Below, piece after piece: positions 18,356 to 25,993 of a stretch of 38,884 nucleotides of DNA (position 1 is the first letter of the stretch; each line of letters starts with the position of its first letter). Below the pieces are notes generated by a model that was given only the letters and a program-made list of their open reading frames with translations, did not search any database and had not been told where the DNA came from. A program made the translations under genes and the position numbers. Location of the stretch: the NCBI GenBank assembly GCA_902768125.1, contig CACXKA010000019.1, positions 1 to 38,884 of the forward strand, given 5' to 3'. This DNA comes from an uncultured Bacteroidales bacterium (GTDB lineage: Bacteria; Bacteroidota; Bacteroidia; Bacteroidales; Bacteroidaceae).

Positions 18356-18655
18356 AAGTAGACCTATTACACAACAAGCAAGAACAGCCCACGCCTAACG
18401 ATGTGAGTCTTTCGTCTGCTTGTTCTCGTGTAATGAATGTTTTGGCGGTATTCAGCTTCAAAGAACAAGAGCAAAAGCTCAAATCTATGTTATAAGTACG
18501 AACAGAAACGCTATTCTGTAAGTTAATAATTGATTGAATTAAACTCAAGTGACCAAGTAAGACGTCTAAGCCTCAACAAGGTCGGTTAGCGTACTTTCTT
18601 TTTATTTCATTGGCAATTGGTTTTAAAAGATTGACTTAGGTTTATTTATTGTTCG
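18305..18655 (-). ncRNA. Candidate structured leader or small RNA
   Basis: About 350 bases from the start expected from the promoter at 18661-18691 to the terminator at 18305-18355. Inverted repeats seen: 18350-18357 with 18442-18449 (8 bp), 18366-18372 with 18428-18434 (7 bp), and 18373-18380 with 18417-18424 (8 bp). Together these form one long rod, closed further in by CTCAC/GTGGG, which pairs fully only in the minus-strand RNA. Smaller hairpins, GAGC-TTTT-GCTC and ACAGAA..TTCTGT, lie 5' of it. The inner arm of the rod (18350-18355) is also the 5' arm of the terminator, so the two cannot form together. That is the layout of an attenuator or riboswitch. No Rfam class was recognised from the sequence. 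Confidence 0.6.
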
Positions 18656-18660
18656 TTTTG

Positions 18661-18691
18661 CAAAATTAGCTATTTTTTCAATACACACAAA
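18661..18691 (-). promoter_or_regulatory. Promoter of the structured leader
   Basis: Minus strand: TTTG (18691-18688), 19 bases, TAATTTTG (18668-18661), an exact Bacteroidetes promoter. Transcription should start near 18655. Confidence 0.8.
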
Positions 18692-18701
18692 ATTTTATAT
18701 C

Positions 18702-19163
18702 CTATTTTTGTTGTAATAATTGTTCGGCATGCTCCTTGGTCTTCACTTGCTTGCCAGCAAAGATCTGCTCAATGATACCCTCCTCATTAATAATAAAGGT
18801 GGTGCGGATGGTGCCCTCAGTCTTCTTGCCATACATCACTTTCTCACCCCAGGCACCCATAGCCTGCAACAACGTCTTATCTACATCAGCAATCAATGGG
18901 AAGGGTAATCCGTGTTTCTCCTTGAACTTCATGTGAGAAGCTGCAGAGTCCTTGCTAACACCCACTACCTCATAACCTGCACCTTGCAGTTCACCATAAT
19001 GGTCACGCAAACTACAAGCCTCAGCTGTACAGCCACTCGTGTTGTCCTTTGGATAGAAATACAGCACTAGTTTACGTCCTTTGTAATCACTCAGACGGAT
19101 GTCACGTCCCTGTTCATCCTTGCCCAGAATCTCGGGCGCTTTGTCTCCAATGTTCATAGTCAT
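18702..19163 (-). CDS. bcp: Thiol peroxidase of the Bcp/PrxQ type
   Basis: A 153-residue protein beginning MTMNIGDKAPEILGK; a longer frame exists but runs through the promoter. The peroxidatic centre is PKDNTSGCTAEAC: Pro38, Thr42 and Cys45, with resolving Cys50 five residues on, as in PrxQ enzymes. It reduces hydroperoxides using thioredoxin. It is divergent from the GH43 gene across a bidirectional promoter (19119-19239). The same promoter plus the first codons of this gene is duplicated at 21566-21686 in front of the pyrophosphatase gene. Confidence 0.96.
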   Translation of the reverse strand: MTMNIGDKAPEILGKDEQGRDIRLSDYKGRKLVLYFYPKDNTSGCTAEACSLRDHYGELQGAGYEVVGVSKDSAASHMKFKEKHGLPFPLIADVDKTLLQAMGAWGEKVMYGKKTEGTIRTTFIINEEGIIEQIFAGKQVKTKEHAEQLLQQK

Positions 19164-19239
19164 TTTGTTGTTTATCGCCACAAATTTACAATGTTTTTCT
19201 TTTCCTACCAATTCTTTTTAAATATTTTTCTTACCTTTG
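19119..19239. promoter_or_regulatory. Bidirectional promoter cassette, copy 1 (bcp / GH43)
   Basis: Minus-strand promoter: TTG (19211-19209), 20 bases, TAAATTTG (19188-19181) toward bcp. Plus-strand -7 box: TACCTTTG (19232-19239) toward the GH43 gene. This copy also includes the first 15 or so bcp codons. Copy 2 at 21566-21686 matches it without gaps, with about 10 mismatches in 121. Confidence 0.8.
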
Positions 19240-19274
19240 TGCCATGATAGCAAACCTGTAAAAACGAACATGAC

Positions 19275-20408
19275 ATGAAGATGGATCAGTGGATGAAGAG
19301 CCTTGCTTTGTGCTGCATGGCTTTGATATTGTCCACACAAACACAAGCACAGGAACACGTGAACGGTCAGTTGTGGATGGATACTGAAGGCAACCACATC
19401 AATGCACATGGTGGTAACATCATCCAGTACAACAACACCTACTATTGGTATGGAGAGAATCGCCCTTACAGTGGTGGAAGCACTGAGACAGGCATTGCTG
19501 TCTATTCTTCTGCTGATTTGAAGACGTGGAAGAATGAGGGGATAGCATTGGCAACAAGTCAAGAGGCTGGACACGACATTGAGAGGGGCTGCATCATGGA
19601 GCGTCCCAAGGTGCTCTACAACAAGAAGACGAAGAAGTTTGTGATGCTCTTCCATCTTGAACTGAAGGGACGTGGCTATGAGGCTGCCAGGGTGGCTTTT
19701 GCTGTGAGCGATTCACCCACAGGACCTTTCCAATTTCTCCGCAGTCAACGCATCCATGCCAACCAATGGCCTTTCGATATGGATGAGCAAGCCACCAAGG
19801 AGGCACAGAAGACAGATGCTTCCCAGTGGAAAGAGTGGTGGAACGATGCATGGCGAAAGGAAGTGAACAAGGGCATGTATCTGTGGAGAGACATGAAGGG
19901 AGGACAGATGAGTCGTGACATGACTGTGTATGTGGATGATGACGGCAAGGCATACCACATCACTTCTTCACAAGAGAACCTCACCCTGTTGGTGAGTGAA
20001 CTGACAGACGATTACCTGAACTTCACAGGCAAATATAATATGGTGGCACCAGGAGGTCAGAACGAAGCCCCTTGCATCTTCAAGCACAACGGCACTTATT
20101 GGCTCATCTGTTCTGGTTGTACGGGGTGGTCACCCAACGAAGCCCGCATGTTTAGTGCCAAAAGTATCTGGGGACCTTGGAAACAGCATCCCTCTCCTTT
20201 TATCGGCACTGCCACAGGGTACAACAATATGCCTGCCAACAAAACTTTCGGAGCACAGGGCACCTACATCTATCAGATGAACGGCAAACCTATCTTCATG
20301 GCTGACATCTGGAATCCCCGCCATCTCTCCCAAAGTATGCACCTCTGGCTCCCCATCGAATTTGATGCCAATGGTGTGCCTGTCATCCGTTGGGCAGACA
20401 AGTGGTAA
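19275..20408 (+). CDS. Secreted glycoside hydrolase, family 43-like
   Basis: A 377-residue protein with signal peptide (CCMALILSTQTQAQ). The five-bladed propeller pattern is visible: INAHGGNIIQYNNTYYWYGE, AVYSSADLKTWKNEG, ERPKVLYNKKTKKFVM, AVSDSPTGPF and VYVDDDGKAYHI. QNEAPCIFKHNGTYWLICSG is the blade carrying the probable general acid Glu (in NEAP). The INAHGG opening fits subfamilies that cut beta-galactan-type or related glycans; the substrate cannot be fixed. No SusC/D pair is next to it, so it is not in a typical polysaccharide utilization locus. It is transcribed divergently from bcp. Confidence 0.88.
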   Translation: MKMDQWMKSLALCCMALILSTQTQAQEHVNGQLWMDTEGNHINAHGGNIIQYNNTYYWYGENRPYSGGSTETGIAVYSSADLKTWKNEGIALATSQEAGHDIERGCIMERPKVLYNKKTKKFVMLFHLELKGRGYEAARVAFAVSDSPTGPFQFLRSQRIHANQWPFDMDEQATKEAQKTDASQWKEWWNDAWRKEVNKGMYLWRDMKGGQMSRDMTVYVDDDGKAYHITSSQENLTLLVSELTDDYLNFTGKYNMVAPGGQNEAPCIFKHNGTYWLICSGCTGWSPNEARMFSAKSIWGPWKQHPSPFIGTATGYNNMPANKTFGAQGTYIYQMNGKPIFMADIWNPRHLSQSMHLWLPIEFDANGVPVIRWADKW

Positions 20409-20428
20409 TCAGCCTTCCAAGAGATCGC

Positions 20429-21547
20429 TTACTTGATGACTGCCTCCATCTTGGGGACAATCTGCTTGCGTGACAAATCTTCCTTCGTATAGGTCACTCC
20501 TTCGCGCTGAGAGGTTCCAAAGATGGCTTCAGCTATCTCCTTCGTGCCTTCACCATAGTAGATGAAGTAGATACCATTTTGTATGTAAGGACTGAGAGCT
20601 TGCGTAGGGTCTGGATTCGGCACCATATTGTCAATCTTCGCAAAGACCATCTCAAGGTTGTTCTTTGCCATCACTTCGGGCATGACTGCCAGCATTCTGT
20701 CCATAAAGGCATTCATCTCACTTTGTTTGTATTCTAAACTACCTATGCCAACACGGTGTCCTTTCATGTCGTAGTTCTTATAATCAGACTCAAAGATTTC
20801 AATGTCTTTCATGCCATCGTAACTGCTGGCTGCTTCTTGCATGGCATAGTTGATTTTTGCCACAGAATCAGCTGAAAGACCTAATTGACTGGTCAGCGCT
20901 GTCCATACAATGGTATCAATGCCACATGTCGTACTCTTTGAGAGGTTGCGTGTATCGCTCAAGATACCTGCTAGCATAATATGAGCAGTCTCTCTGTCAA
21001 TGGGTACACCCAACTCTTGGTACATTTCATAGATGATGGTGTTGGTGGATCCCACCATTTCTCGACGAACGTATGGAACATCAGCATCATGGATGTCACC
21101 CTCTGTATGGTGGTCTATCTTCTGCAGGATGATAGCCTCTCTGGCACCATCCACACATTGTGCATAATCACCATGATCTGTCAGGATGAGTCGTGTCTGT
21201 GGTACAACAGATGTCTTCAGTTCGGGTACATCAAAACCAAACAACTGAGAGATGTATGCTGTCTCTCTATTCATCTTGCTCGACACCTTTGCCTTGCAAT
21301 TATAACCTAATGAACGCATCAACTTGGCATACGACAATGCTGATGTCACAGCATCCACATCAGGTGTCTTGTGACCATAGATAAAGCACGTGTCTGTACC
21401 CCAGTTCAGAGTCTTAAGTGTATCTCGGAAGTCTGATCCTGACTTTTGAACCACATTGTTGTCATCCGAACAAGCTGAGAACACAGCTAGACCACAAATG
21501 GTTAACGTAACTAACCACAGGTTGAGTAAAGATTTTCTATTCATCAT
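20429..21547 (-). CDS. Exported DHH-family manganese-type inorganic pyrophosphatase lipoprotein
   Basis: About 372 residues from MMNRKSLL (21547; 21544 also possible). The signal peptide ends in VFSACSDDNN, a lipobox followed by acidic residues, which in Bacteroidetes often means surface display. The catalytic core is that of family II pyrophosphatases: GHKTPDVDAVTSAL, LTDHGD, KIDHHTEGD, and C-terminal DHHA2-like LSRKQIVPKMEAV. Family II enzymes are normally cytosolic, so a lipid-anchored form is unusual. The open frame continues 27 codons upstream through a duplicated bcp start (MTMNIGDKAPENLGK); translation from there would bury the signal peptide. Confidence 0.85.
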   Translation of the reverse strand: MMNRKSLLNLWLVTLTICGLAVFSACSDDNNVVQKSGSDFRDTLKTLNWGTDTCFIYGHKTPDVDAVTSALSYAKLMRSLGYNCKAKVSSKMNRETAYISQLFGFDVPELKTSVVPQTRLILTDHGDYAQCVDGAREAIILQKIDHHTEGDIHDADVPYVRREMVGSTNTIIYEMYQELGVPIDRETAHIMLAGILSDTRNLSKSTTCGIDTIVWTALTSQLGLSADSVAKINYAMQEAASSYDGMKDIEIFESDYKNYDMKGHRVGIGSLEYKQSEMNAFMDRMLAVMPEVMAKNNLEMVFAKIDNMVPNPDPTQALSPYIQNGIYFIYYGEGTKEIAEAIFGTSQREGVTYTKEDLSRKQIVPKMEAVIK

Positions 21548-21565
21548 GTTTCGATGTTTGTATGG

Positions 21566-21686
21566 CTTGCCCAAATTCTCGGGCGCCTTGTCTCCAATGT
21601 TCATAGTCATTTTATTTTTTCTTGCCACAAATTTACAACGTTTTTCTTATCCTACCAATTCTTTTTAAATATTTTTATTACCTTTG
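21566..21686. promoter_or_regulatory. Bidirectional promoter cassette, copy 2 (pyrophosphatase / lipoprotein)
   Basis: A direct repeat of 19119-19239 at an offset of 2447. Both -7 boxes are kept: TAAATTTG on the minus strand (21635-21628) and TACCTTTG on the plus strand (21679-21686). It still carries the bcp ATG and first codons, in frame with the pyrophosphatase gene. Confidence 0.8.
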
Positions 21687-21715
21687 CAACCACTAAACCA
21701 AACTAACAATCAATT

Positions 21716-23014
21716 ATGAAACTTAAATTCTTTTTACCTTTCTTGGCTTTGATGGCCGTTTCAAGTGCATTAATGTCATGTAGTGATGATAATGATGGTG
21801 ACAATAATGATGTATCTTCTGCAGATCCTTTGATGCTGGAAAGCTTTGTTCTGGATGGGATGGAAGAATCAACCATCACACGTTCTGGTGTTGGTGTGGA
21901 TTTTCCTGACAGCGTGAAGTTCCTGGTCTATTTCCAAAACAATGGATTGCCTCAGGGAGACCATAAATATGATATAGGTGTGGCATTATACAATACGAAT
22001 AATCAGAGAATAAAGACTTATGCTCTCTATGATACTATCCCTTGCACGTATGGCAAATCTTACAAGATGGATGATAAGATACAGCTGTCGAAAGATCTCA
22101 GTAATGGCACTTATCTGTTGAAGCCTATTTGTAAGGTGACTGGTGATAAAGAATGGAAAGATATGAAATTGGCTGATGATTTTGCCTTGAGCATCACTAT
22201 CTCTGACAAACAGGCACAACTGAAAGAGGCATTCAAGGATATCATCAAACTGATGAATATCGCTTACAATAAGACTGAAGTGGCTCAAAACGAAAAATTC
22301 AAGGTAACTTTGAATCTTTATGGTAACAACACTTATAAATCCATTCCTGTCTTCCTGGCTCATAAGAATGAGAATAATACTTACCAAAAACTGACAGGTG
22401 AGACTTGGACACCTGATCAAAAGGGAGAAGGTACTGTCACCTTGTCTTATGCTCCTACTGAAGTAGGTAAACAAACTTATTATATCATTACTCCTGTGAG
22501 CGAAGAACCTTTGGCACAATTCAGCATCATCACCAAGGGACAAACTTACGAGATGACTGTAGATAACATTGCTGATGAAGTTGAATACATTCTTGATGAC
22601 AACGCCATCAAGGGTACGATGATTTCGAAGAACTTTGATGATAAAGTTTCTTCTCAAGATATTTATGCGATGTTGATCACCATCGATATGGAAACTTTCG
22701 ATTTCAAGGTTGATTCCCTCTTTAAGAATCCTCAGGAATATCAGAAGATTCATTTCTCTACGCCAAGTCTGGGAGAAGAAAAGATTCCTTTCAGCTTCAC
22801 CAACCTCAATTATGACAGTTACTATGGTGTCACTTATGGCATCAAGGACAAAGATGGCAAGTTTGTAGATATTAGTGGAAACGGTATGTTCATGTTATTC
22901 ACCACCCCATCAGATCCAGAGAATAATGGAGCAAAACGGAGAGTGATGAAATCTCATGCTTACCTGAATAAAATCAGTTACCTGAATGGTAAGAAAGTGA
23001 TGTGGAAGAAATAA
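21716..23014 (+). CDS. Lipoprotein of unknown function with acidic export signal
   Basis: A 432-residue lipoprotein with lipobox SSALMSCSDDNDGDNNDV. The acid-rich stretch after the Cys fits the Bacteroidetes lipoprotein surface-export signal. The rest reads as beta-rich domains (SVKFLVYFQNNGLPQGDHKY, KFKVTLNLYGNNTYKSIPVF), a pattern often found in surface-displayed adhesion or pili-associated proteins, but no known family was recognised. It is followed by a strong terminator (23037-23073) and stands alone behind copy 2 of the duplicated promoter. Codon use looks AT-richer than that of its housekeeping neighbours. Confidence 0.8.
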   Translation: MKLKFFLPFLALMAVSSALMSCSDDNDGDNNDVSSADPLMLESFVLDGMEESTITRSGVGVDFPDSVKFLVYFQNNGLPQGDHKYDIGVALYNTNNQRIKTYALYDTIPCTYGKSYKMDDKIQLSKDLSNGTYLLKPICKVTGDKEWKDMKLADDFALSITISDKQAQLKEAFKDIIKLMNIAYNKTEVAQNEKFKVTLNLYGNNTYKSIPVFLAHKNENNTYQKLTGETWTPDQKGEGTVTLSYAPTEVGKQTYYIITPVSEEPLAQFSIITKGQTYEMTVDNIADEVEYILDDNAIKGTMISKNFDDKVSSQDIYAMLITIDMETFDFKVDSLFKNPQEYQKIHFSTPSLGEEKIPFSFTNLNYDSYYGVTYGIKDKDGKFVDISGNGMFMLFTTPSDPENNGAKRRVMKSHAYLNKISYLNGKKVMWKK

Positions 23015-23036
23015 CCAAATTCACCCATACAAATCA

Positions 23037-23073
23037 AGCGATATGTTCACCCAACGAACATATCGCTTTTTTT
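23037..23073 (+). terminator. Terminator after the lipoprotein gene
   Basis: AGCGATATGTTC, a 7-base loop, GAACATATCGCT, then TTTTTT. A perfect 12-bp stem with a T run. Confidence 0.95.
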
Positions 23074-23390
23074 ATCATCCTATCATTATATATATTCTTT
23101 TTTATTTTTAATTTTAAAAGAATTATATGATGATATTACTAGCGTGTTGATAATGTGGATAAGTTTTCTAAGTAGTATGTAAATCAAGTAATTAGATTGT
23201 GTAAAACTAGTAGATATGGTATGGAAAAATTTTTGATAAAAAATAATAACTTTTTTTGGTGGTTTGAAAATGATGGAGGTATAAAAATTGTGATGAAATA
23301 TCAAAAAAAAATTATTAGAAGTTATTAAAAAGTTATAAATAGAGTTATGAACAATGTTGTCAACATCTCATGATTATTTCACATTCAGTT

Positions 23391-23582
23391 TTATTGTCTC
23401 AGAAGTTCCATGAATCGCTTTTTCATGGCTTCTTTAAGTTCGTTATCATTCAGAATGAAGTCGTTAACCACTTGTTCGAAAGCTTGTTCTGCTTTCACTC
23501 TCATCTGAGCTTTACCTGCTCGCAATCCAGAAGAAAGTTCAGTTTTTGGCAATAGTTGTCTGTTGAAGTTTCCGTCGCTCAT
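23391..23582 (-). CDS. 63-residue protein encoded inside the oriC candidate
   Basis: A small soluble, charged protein starting MSDGNFNRQLLPKTELSSGL, predicted helical in its second half (EQAFEQVVNDFILNDNELKE). A perfect promoter at 23660-23690 supports it as a real gene. Its roughly 70-base leader contains six DnaA-box-like sites, so DnaA binding would be expected to affect its expression. No family was recognised. A part in initiation control is inference from position. Confidence 0.75.
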   Translation of the reverse strand: MSDGNFNRQLLPKTELSSGLRAGKAQMRVKAEQAFEQVVNDFILNDNELKEAMKKRFMELLRQ

Positions 23583-23659
23583 GATTATGTTGATAAGTTT
23601 GTTGATAGTTATTGTTGATAATCTGTGAATAACCTTGTTGATAAGTTGTTAATAAGTGG

Positions 23660-23690
23660 CAAATTTACAGGTTTTCTTTGACATTGCAAA
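23660..23690 (-). promoter_or_regulatory. Promoter of the 63-residue gene
   Basis: Minus strand: TTTG (23690-23687), 19 bases, TAAATTTG (23667-23660). Transcription should start near 23653 and run straight through the DnaA-box array. Confidence 0.8.
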
Positions 23691-23740
23691 TATTTGAGAA
23701 TTAAAATGATTGAATATTTTTCATTTCCAATATTTCTTCC

Positions 23741-23748
23741 TAATTTTG
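23741..23748 (+). promoter_or_regulatory. -7 box for ribD
   Basis: TAATTTTG, 29 bases before the ribD ATG. Two DnaA-box-like 9-mers (23753 and 23765) lie between this box and the start codon. Confidence 0.6.
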
Positions 23749-23776
23749 CAAGTGTTAATAACTAAGTGGATAAGTT

Positions 23777-24733
23777 ATGAAAGATCTGTTGATAACTGAT
23801 GAAAAGTATATGAGAAGATGTATTCAACTTGCTAAAAACGGGATGTTGAATGCACAACCTAATCCAATGGTGGGTGCTGTGATTGTATATGATGATAAAA
23901 TCATTGGAGAGGGTTATCATGTGCGTTGTGGAGAAGGTCATGCAGAAGTGAATGCTTGTGCATCTGTGAAGCCAGAGAATGAACACTTGTTGAAAGACAG
24001 CACGATTTATGTTAGTTTGGAACCTTGCAGTCATTATGGCAAGACACCTCCTTGTGCTGACTTGTTAGTAAGTAAAGGTTTTAAGCGTTGTGTGATTGGT
24101 TGTCAAGATCCATTTGCCAAAGTGCAAGGAAGAGGTATTAAGAAGTTGAAAGATGCTGGTATCGAAGTAACTGTAGGTGTGTTGGAAGAAGAATGCAAGG
24201 CACTCAACAAGCGCTTCATGACTTATCATGCCCAGCAGCGTCCTTTTGTCACATTGAAATGGGCAGAATCAGCAGATGGTTTCATTGACGGACATATTTC
24301 CAATGCTTACACCCAGATGATTTGCCACAAACGTCGGGCAGAACATCAAGCCATCTTGATAGGAAGAAAGACCTTTGAAGTGGATCATCCTTCCTTGAAT
24401 GTGCGTGAATGGATAGGTAAATCACCTAAACGATATGTGGTGTCTTCTCAACCATTGACGCTCCCAGAAGGTTTTCATTTGGTTCAATCCGCAGATGTTG
24501 CCAACATTCTTCATCAACTTGATGAAGATGGCATCCAGACAGTACTTGTAGAGGGAGGTGCAGAATTGCTTCAGTCGTTTATTGATAGTGGCTTGTGGGA
24601 TGAATGTTACGTCGAAAAGGGAGTGAATACTATCAATGGAAAGATCAAAGCTCCTGTGCTTTCTGAAGCAGCCAAATTGAAAGCAATCAATACCGCTTTC
24701 GGACAACCCATTGAAGAATATGTGAAAGCCTGA
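23777..24733 (+). CDS. ribD: Bifunctional riboflavin biosynthesis deaminase/reductase
   Basis: A 318-residue protein. The N-terminal deaminase (1-145) has the zinc motif GHAEVNA with the catalytic Glu and EPCSHYGKTPPCADLL with two Cys. The C-terminal reductase (150-318) has PFVTLKWAESADGFIDG and VLVEGGAELLQSFIDSGLWD. It carries out the second and third steps of riboflavin synthesis from GTP. No FMN riboswitch was seen upstream. A DnaA-like 9-mer lies within its first codons (23787-23795). It converges on the ComF-like gene with a 5-base gap. Confidence 0.96.
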   Translation: MKDLLITDEKYMRRCIQLAKNGMLNAQPNPMVGAVIVYDDKIIGEGYHVRCGEGHAEVNACASVKPENEHLLKDSTIYVSLEPCSHYGKTPPCADLLVSKGFKRCVIGCQDPFAKVQGRGIKKLKDAGIEVTVGVLEEECKALNKRFMTYHAQQRPFVTLKWAESADGFIDGHISNAYTQMICHKRRAEHQAILIGRKTFEVDHPSLNVREWIGKSPKRYVVSSQPLTLPEGFHLVQSADVANILHQLDEDGIQTVLVEGGAELLQSFIDSGLWDECYVEKGVNTINGKIKAPVLSEAAKLKAINTAFGQPIEEYVKA

Positions 24734-24738
24734 GGTTT

Positions 24739-25491
24739 TTATTCCATCAGAGGCACACCATACACAGACGCTTCTATATTATCCCCATTCAAGGCAGGAA
24801 TGGCTAAACGTGAAGCGATAGCCAGTGTCAGTACTGAAATCTTCACATCAGGCGCTTTAGCCAACTCTTTGGCACAAGAAGCAATCGTGGCTCCTGTGGT
24901 GGTCACATCATCCACAAGAAGAACGTGCTTTCCTTTGATTTTTTCAGGATGTATGAGTTGGAAAATATCCGATACATTATCCGATCGTTGGTGAGCATTG
25001 AGATGCGTTTGTGAAGGATTGTTCTTGGTTCGCTTCACCACACGCTTATCAACAGGAATTCCCGTGATTTCGCTGATACCCTTACAAATATAGTGACTTT
25101 GGTTGTAGTGTCGTTTCAACTGTCTTTTCCAATGAAGCGGCAAGGGAATGAGTATATCGATATCATCAAAGAAATGGTACTCCTGCAACTCTTTCGCATA
25201 AATTCTTGCCAAATAGTGCCCTATTTCTGGATGATTCCAATACTTGATATGATAGATGATATGTCGTGTTTTCTCTCCATCGTGATGAAACATCGATACT
25301 GCTTTTTCGATGGGAAACAAGCCCCAAAACTGCTTCTCCAACAAGCTATGTTCCACCAAATGATACTCTGTGAAAGGTAAGTGCATGAAACAGCGTGTAC
25401 AAATGTGCTTTTCCTGCCCCATCAACCTTTCCCCACACATGATGCAATGTCTGGGCATCAAGAAATCAAAGATGTCAGTCAATACACTCAT
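24739..25491 (-). CDS. ComF-family phosphoribosyltransferase-like protein
   Basis: A 250-residue protein. The N-terminal zinc-ribbon-like part has CIMCGERL and CTRC. The C-terminal PRTase fold has the PRPP loop LLVDDVTTTGATIASCAKEL and the family segment NQSHYICKGISE. ComF proteins are needed for DNA uptake in some bacteria and in others help PriA-linked DNA processing. Its 5' end overlaps recX by 17 bases. Confidence 0.9.
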   Translation of the reverse strand: MSVLTDIFDFLMPRHCIMCGERLMGQEKHICTRCFMHLPFTEYHLVEHSLLEKQFWGLFPIEKAVSMFHHDGEKTRHIIYHIKYWNHPEIGHYLARIYAKELQEYHFFDDIDILIPLPLHWKRQLKRHYNQSHYICKGISEITGIPVDKRVVKRTKNNPSQTHLNAHQRSDNVSDIFQLIHPEKIKGKHVLLVDDVTTTGATIASCAKELAKAPDVKISVLTLAIASRLAIPALNGDNIEASVYGVPLME

Positions 25492-25960
25492 CCAAATCTC
25501 CTACTACCTTGACAATATCATCCATCTGAAATCCTCTTCCTAAAGCGAAGCGGATGAGTTTTCCCCTGATTTCATATTCGTTCTTTCCTTTCACTGATGG
25601 GCGTTTCTTTTGGATGAGTTCACGCAGGGTGTTCAGGTTGTCTTCTTCTTGCAGCTCCTCCAATCCCATCTCAATATGCCGTTGGACAATCTTCTTCTTC
25701 CTCAGTTCCAGTTCAATCTTCACCCTACCCCAATGGTTATAGCGAAATTTATCCCTCACAAATGCCCTTGCAAAGCGTTCCTCATCAATGAATCTTTCCT
25801 TCACCAATCGTGCCACAATCTTTTCAGCCACTTCCTGAGCGACCTCCCATCGTTTCATCTTCATCATCACATCATGACAGCATTGTTCACTCATCGCACA
25901 CAGCGCAGAAAGCTTCTGATAAGCCTCCTGCTCCGTGTAGATGTGTTTCTTCTTTTCCAT
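25475..25960 (-). CDS. recX: Regulatory protein RecX
   Basis: A 161-residue protein from the ATG at 25960 (MEKKKHIYTEQEAYQKL); the longer frame begins at a TTG nine codons upstream and is less likely. The three-helix repeats are visible in RLVKERFIDEERFARAFVRD and FRYNHWGRVKIELELRKKKI. RecX binds RecA filaments and limits their growth. recA is not in the window. Confidence 0.88.
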   Translation of the reverse strand: MEKKKHIYTEQEAYQKLSALCAMSEQCCHDVMMKMKRWEVAQEVAEKIVARLVKERFIDEERFARAFVRDKFRYNHWGRVKIELELRKKKIVQRHIEMGLEELQEEDNLNTLRELIQKKRPSVKGKNEYEIRGKLIRFALGRGFQMDDIVKVVGDLDECID

Positions 25961-25993
25961 CTGATACAATGATTGAAGTGAAGACAAAGCCTT

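Larger units (their letters stand above)
23080..23800. other. Candidate chromosomal replication origin (oriC)
   Basis: Two exact DnaA boxes (TTATNCACA, read here as TGTGNATAA) at 23154-23162 and 23624-23632. One-mismatch boxes start at 23145, 23588, 23613, 23636, 23647, 23753, 23765 and 23787, and a two-mismatch one at 23600. All point the same way. Starts at 23588, 23600, 23613, 23624, 23636 and 23647 are 11-13 bases apart, one helical turn. The 23080-23345 flank is very AT-rich and could be the unwinding element. 23015-23390 holds no gene. dnaA is not nearby, which is common in Bacteroidetes. Confidence 0.65.

Noticed and set aside
18305-18655. Identification as 6S RNA or tmRNA
   Set aside because: The rod shape with internal bulges is reminiscent of 6S, but no conserved sequence could be confirmed; tmRNA hallmarks (GGGG start, tag frame, CCA end) are absent. 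It is left as a candidate RNA.
16000-23000. Integrated mobile element or prophage
   Set aside because: Accessory-looking genes and repeats are present, but no integrase, transposase, attachment repeats or tRNA target was seen.
23700-23777. FMN riboswitch before ribD
   Set aside because: Only about 30 bases separate the -7 box from the ATG, too short for the RFN element, and its conserved sequences are absent.
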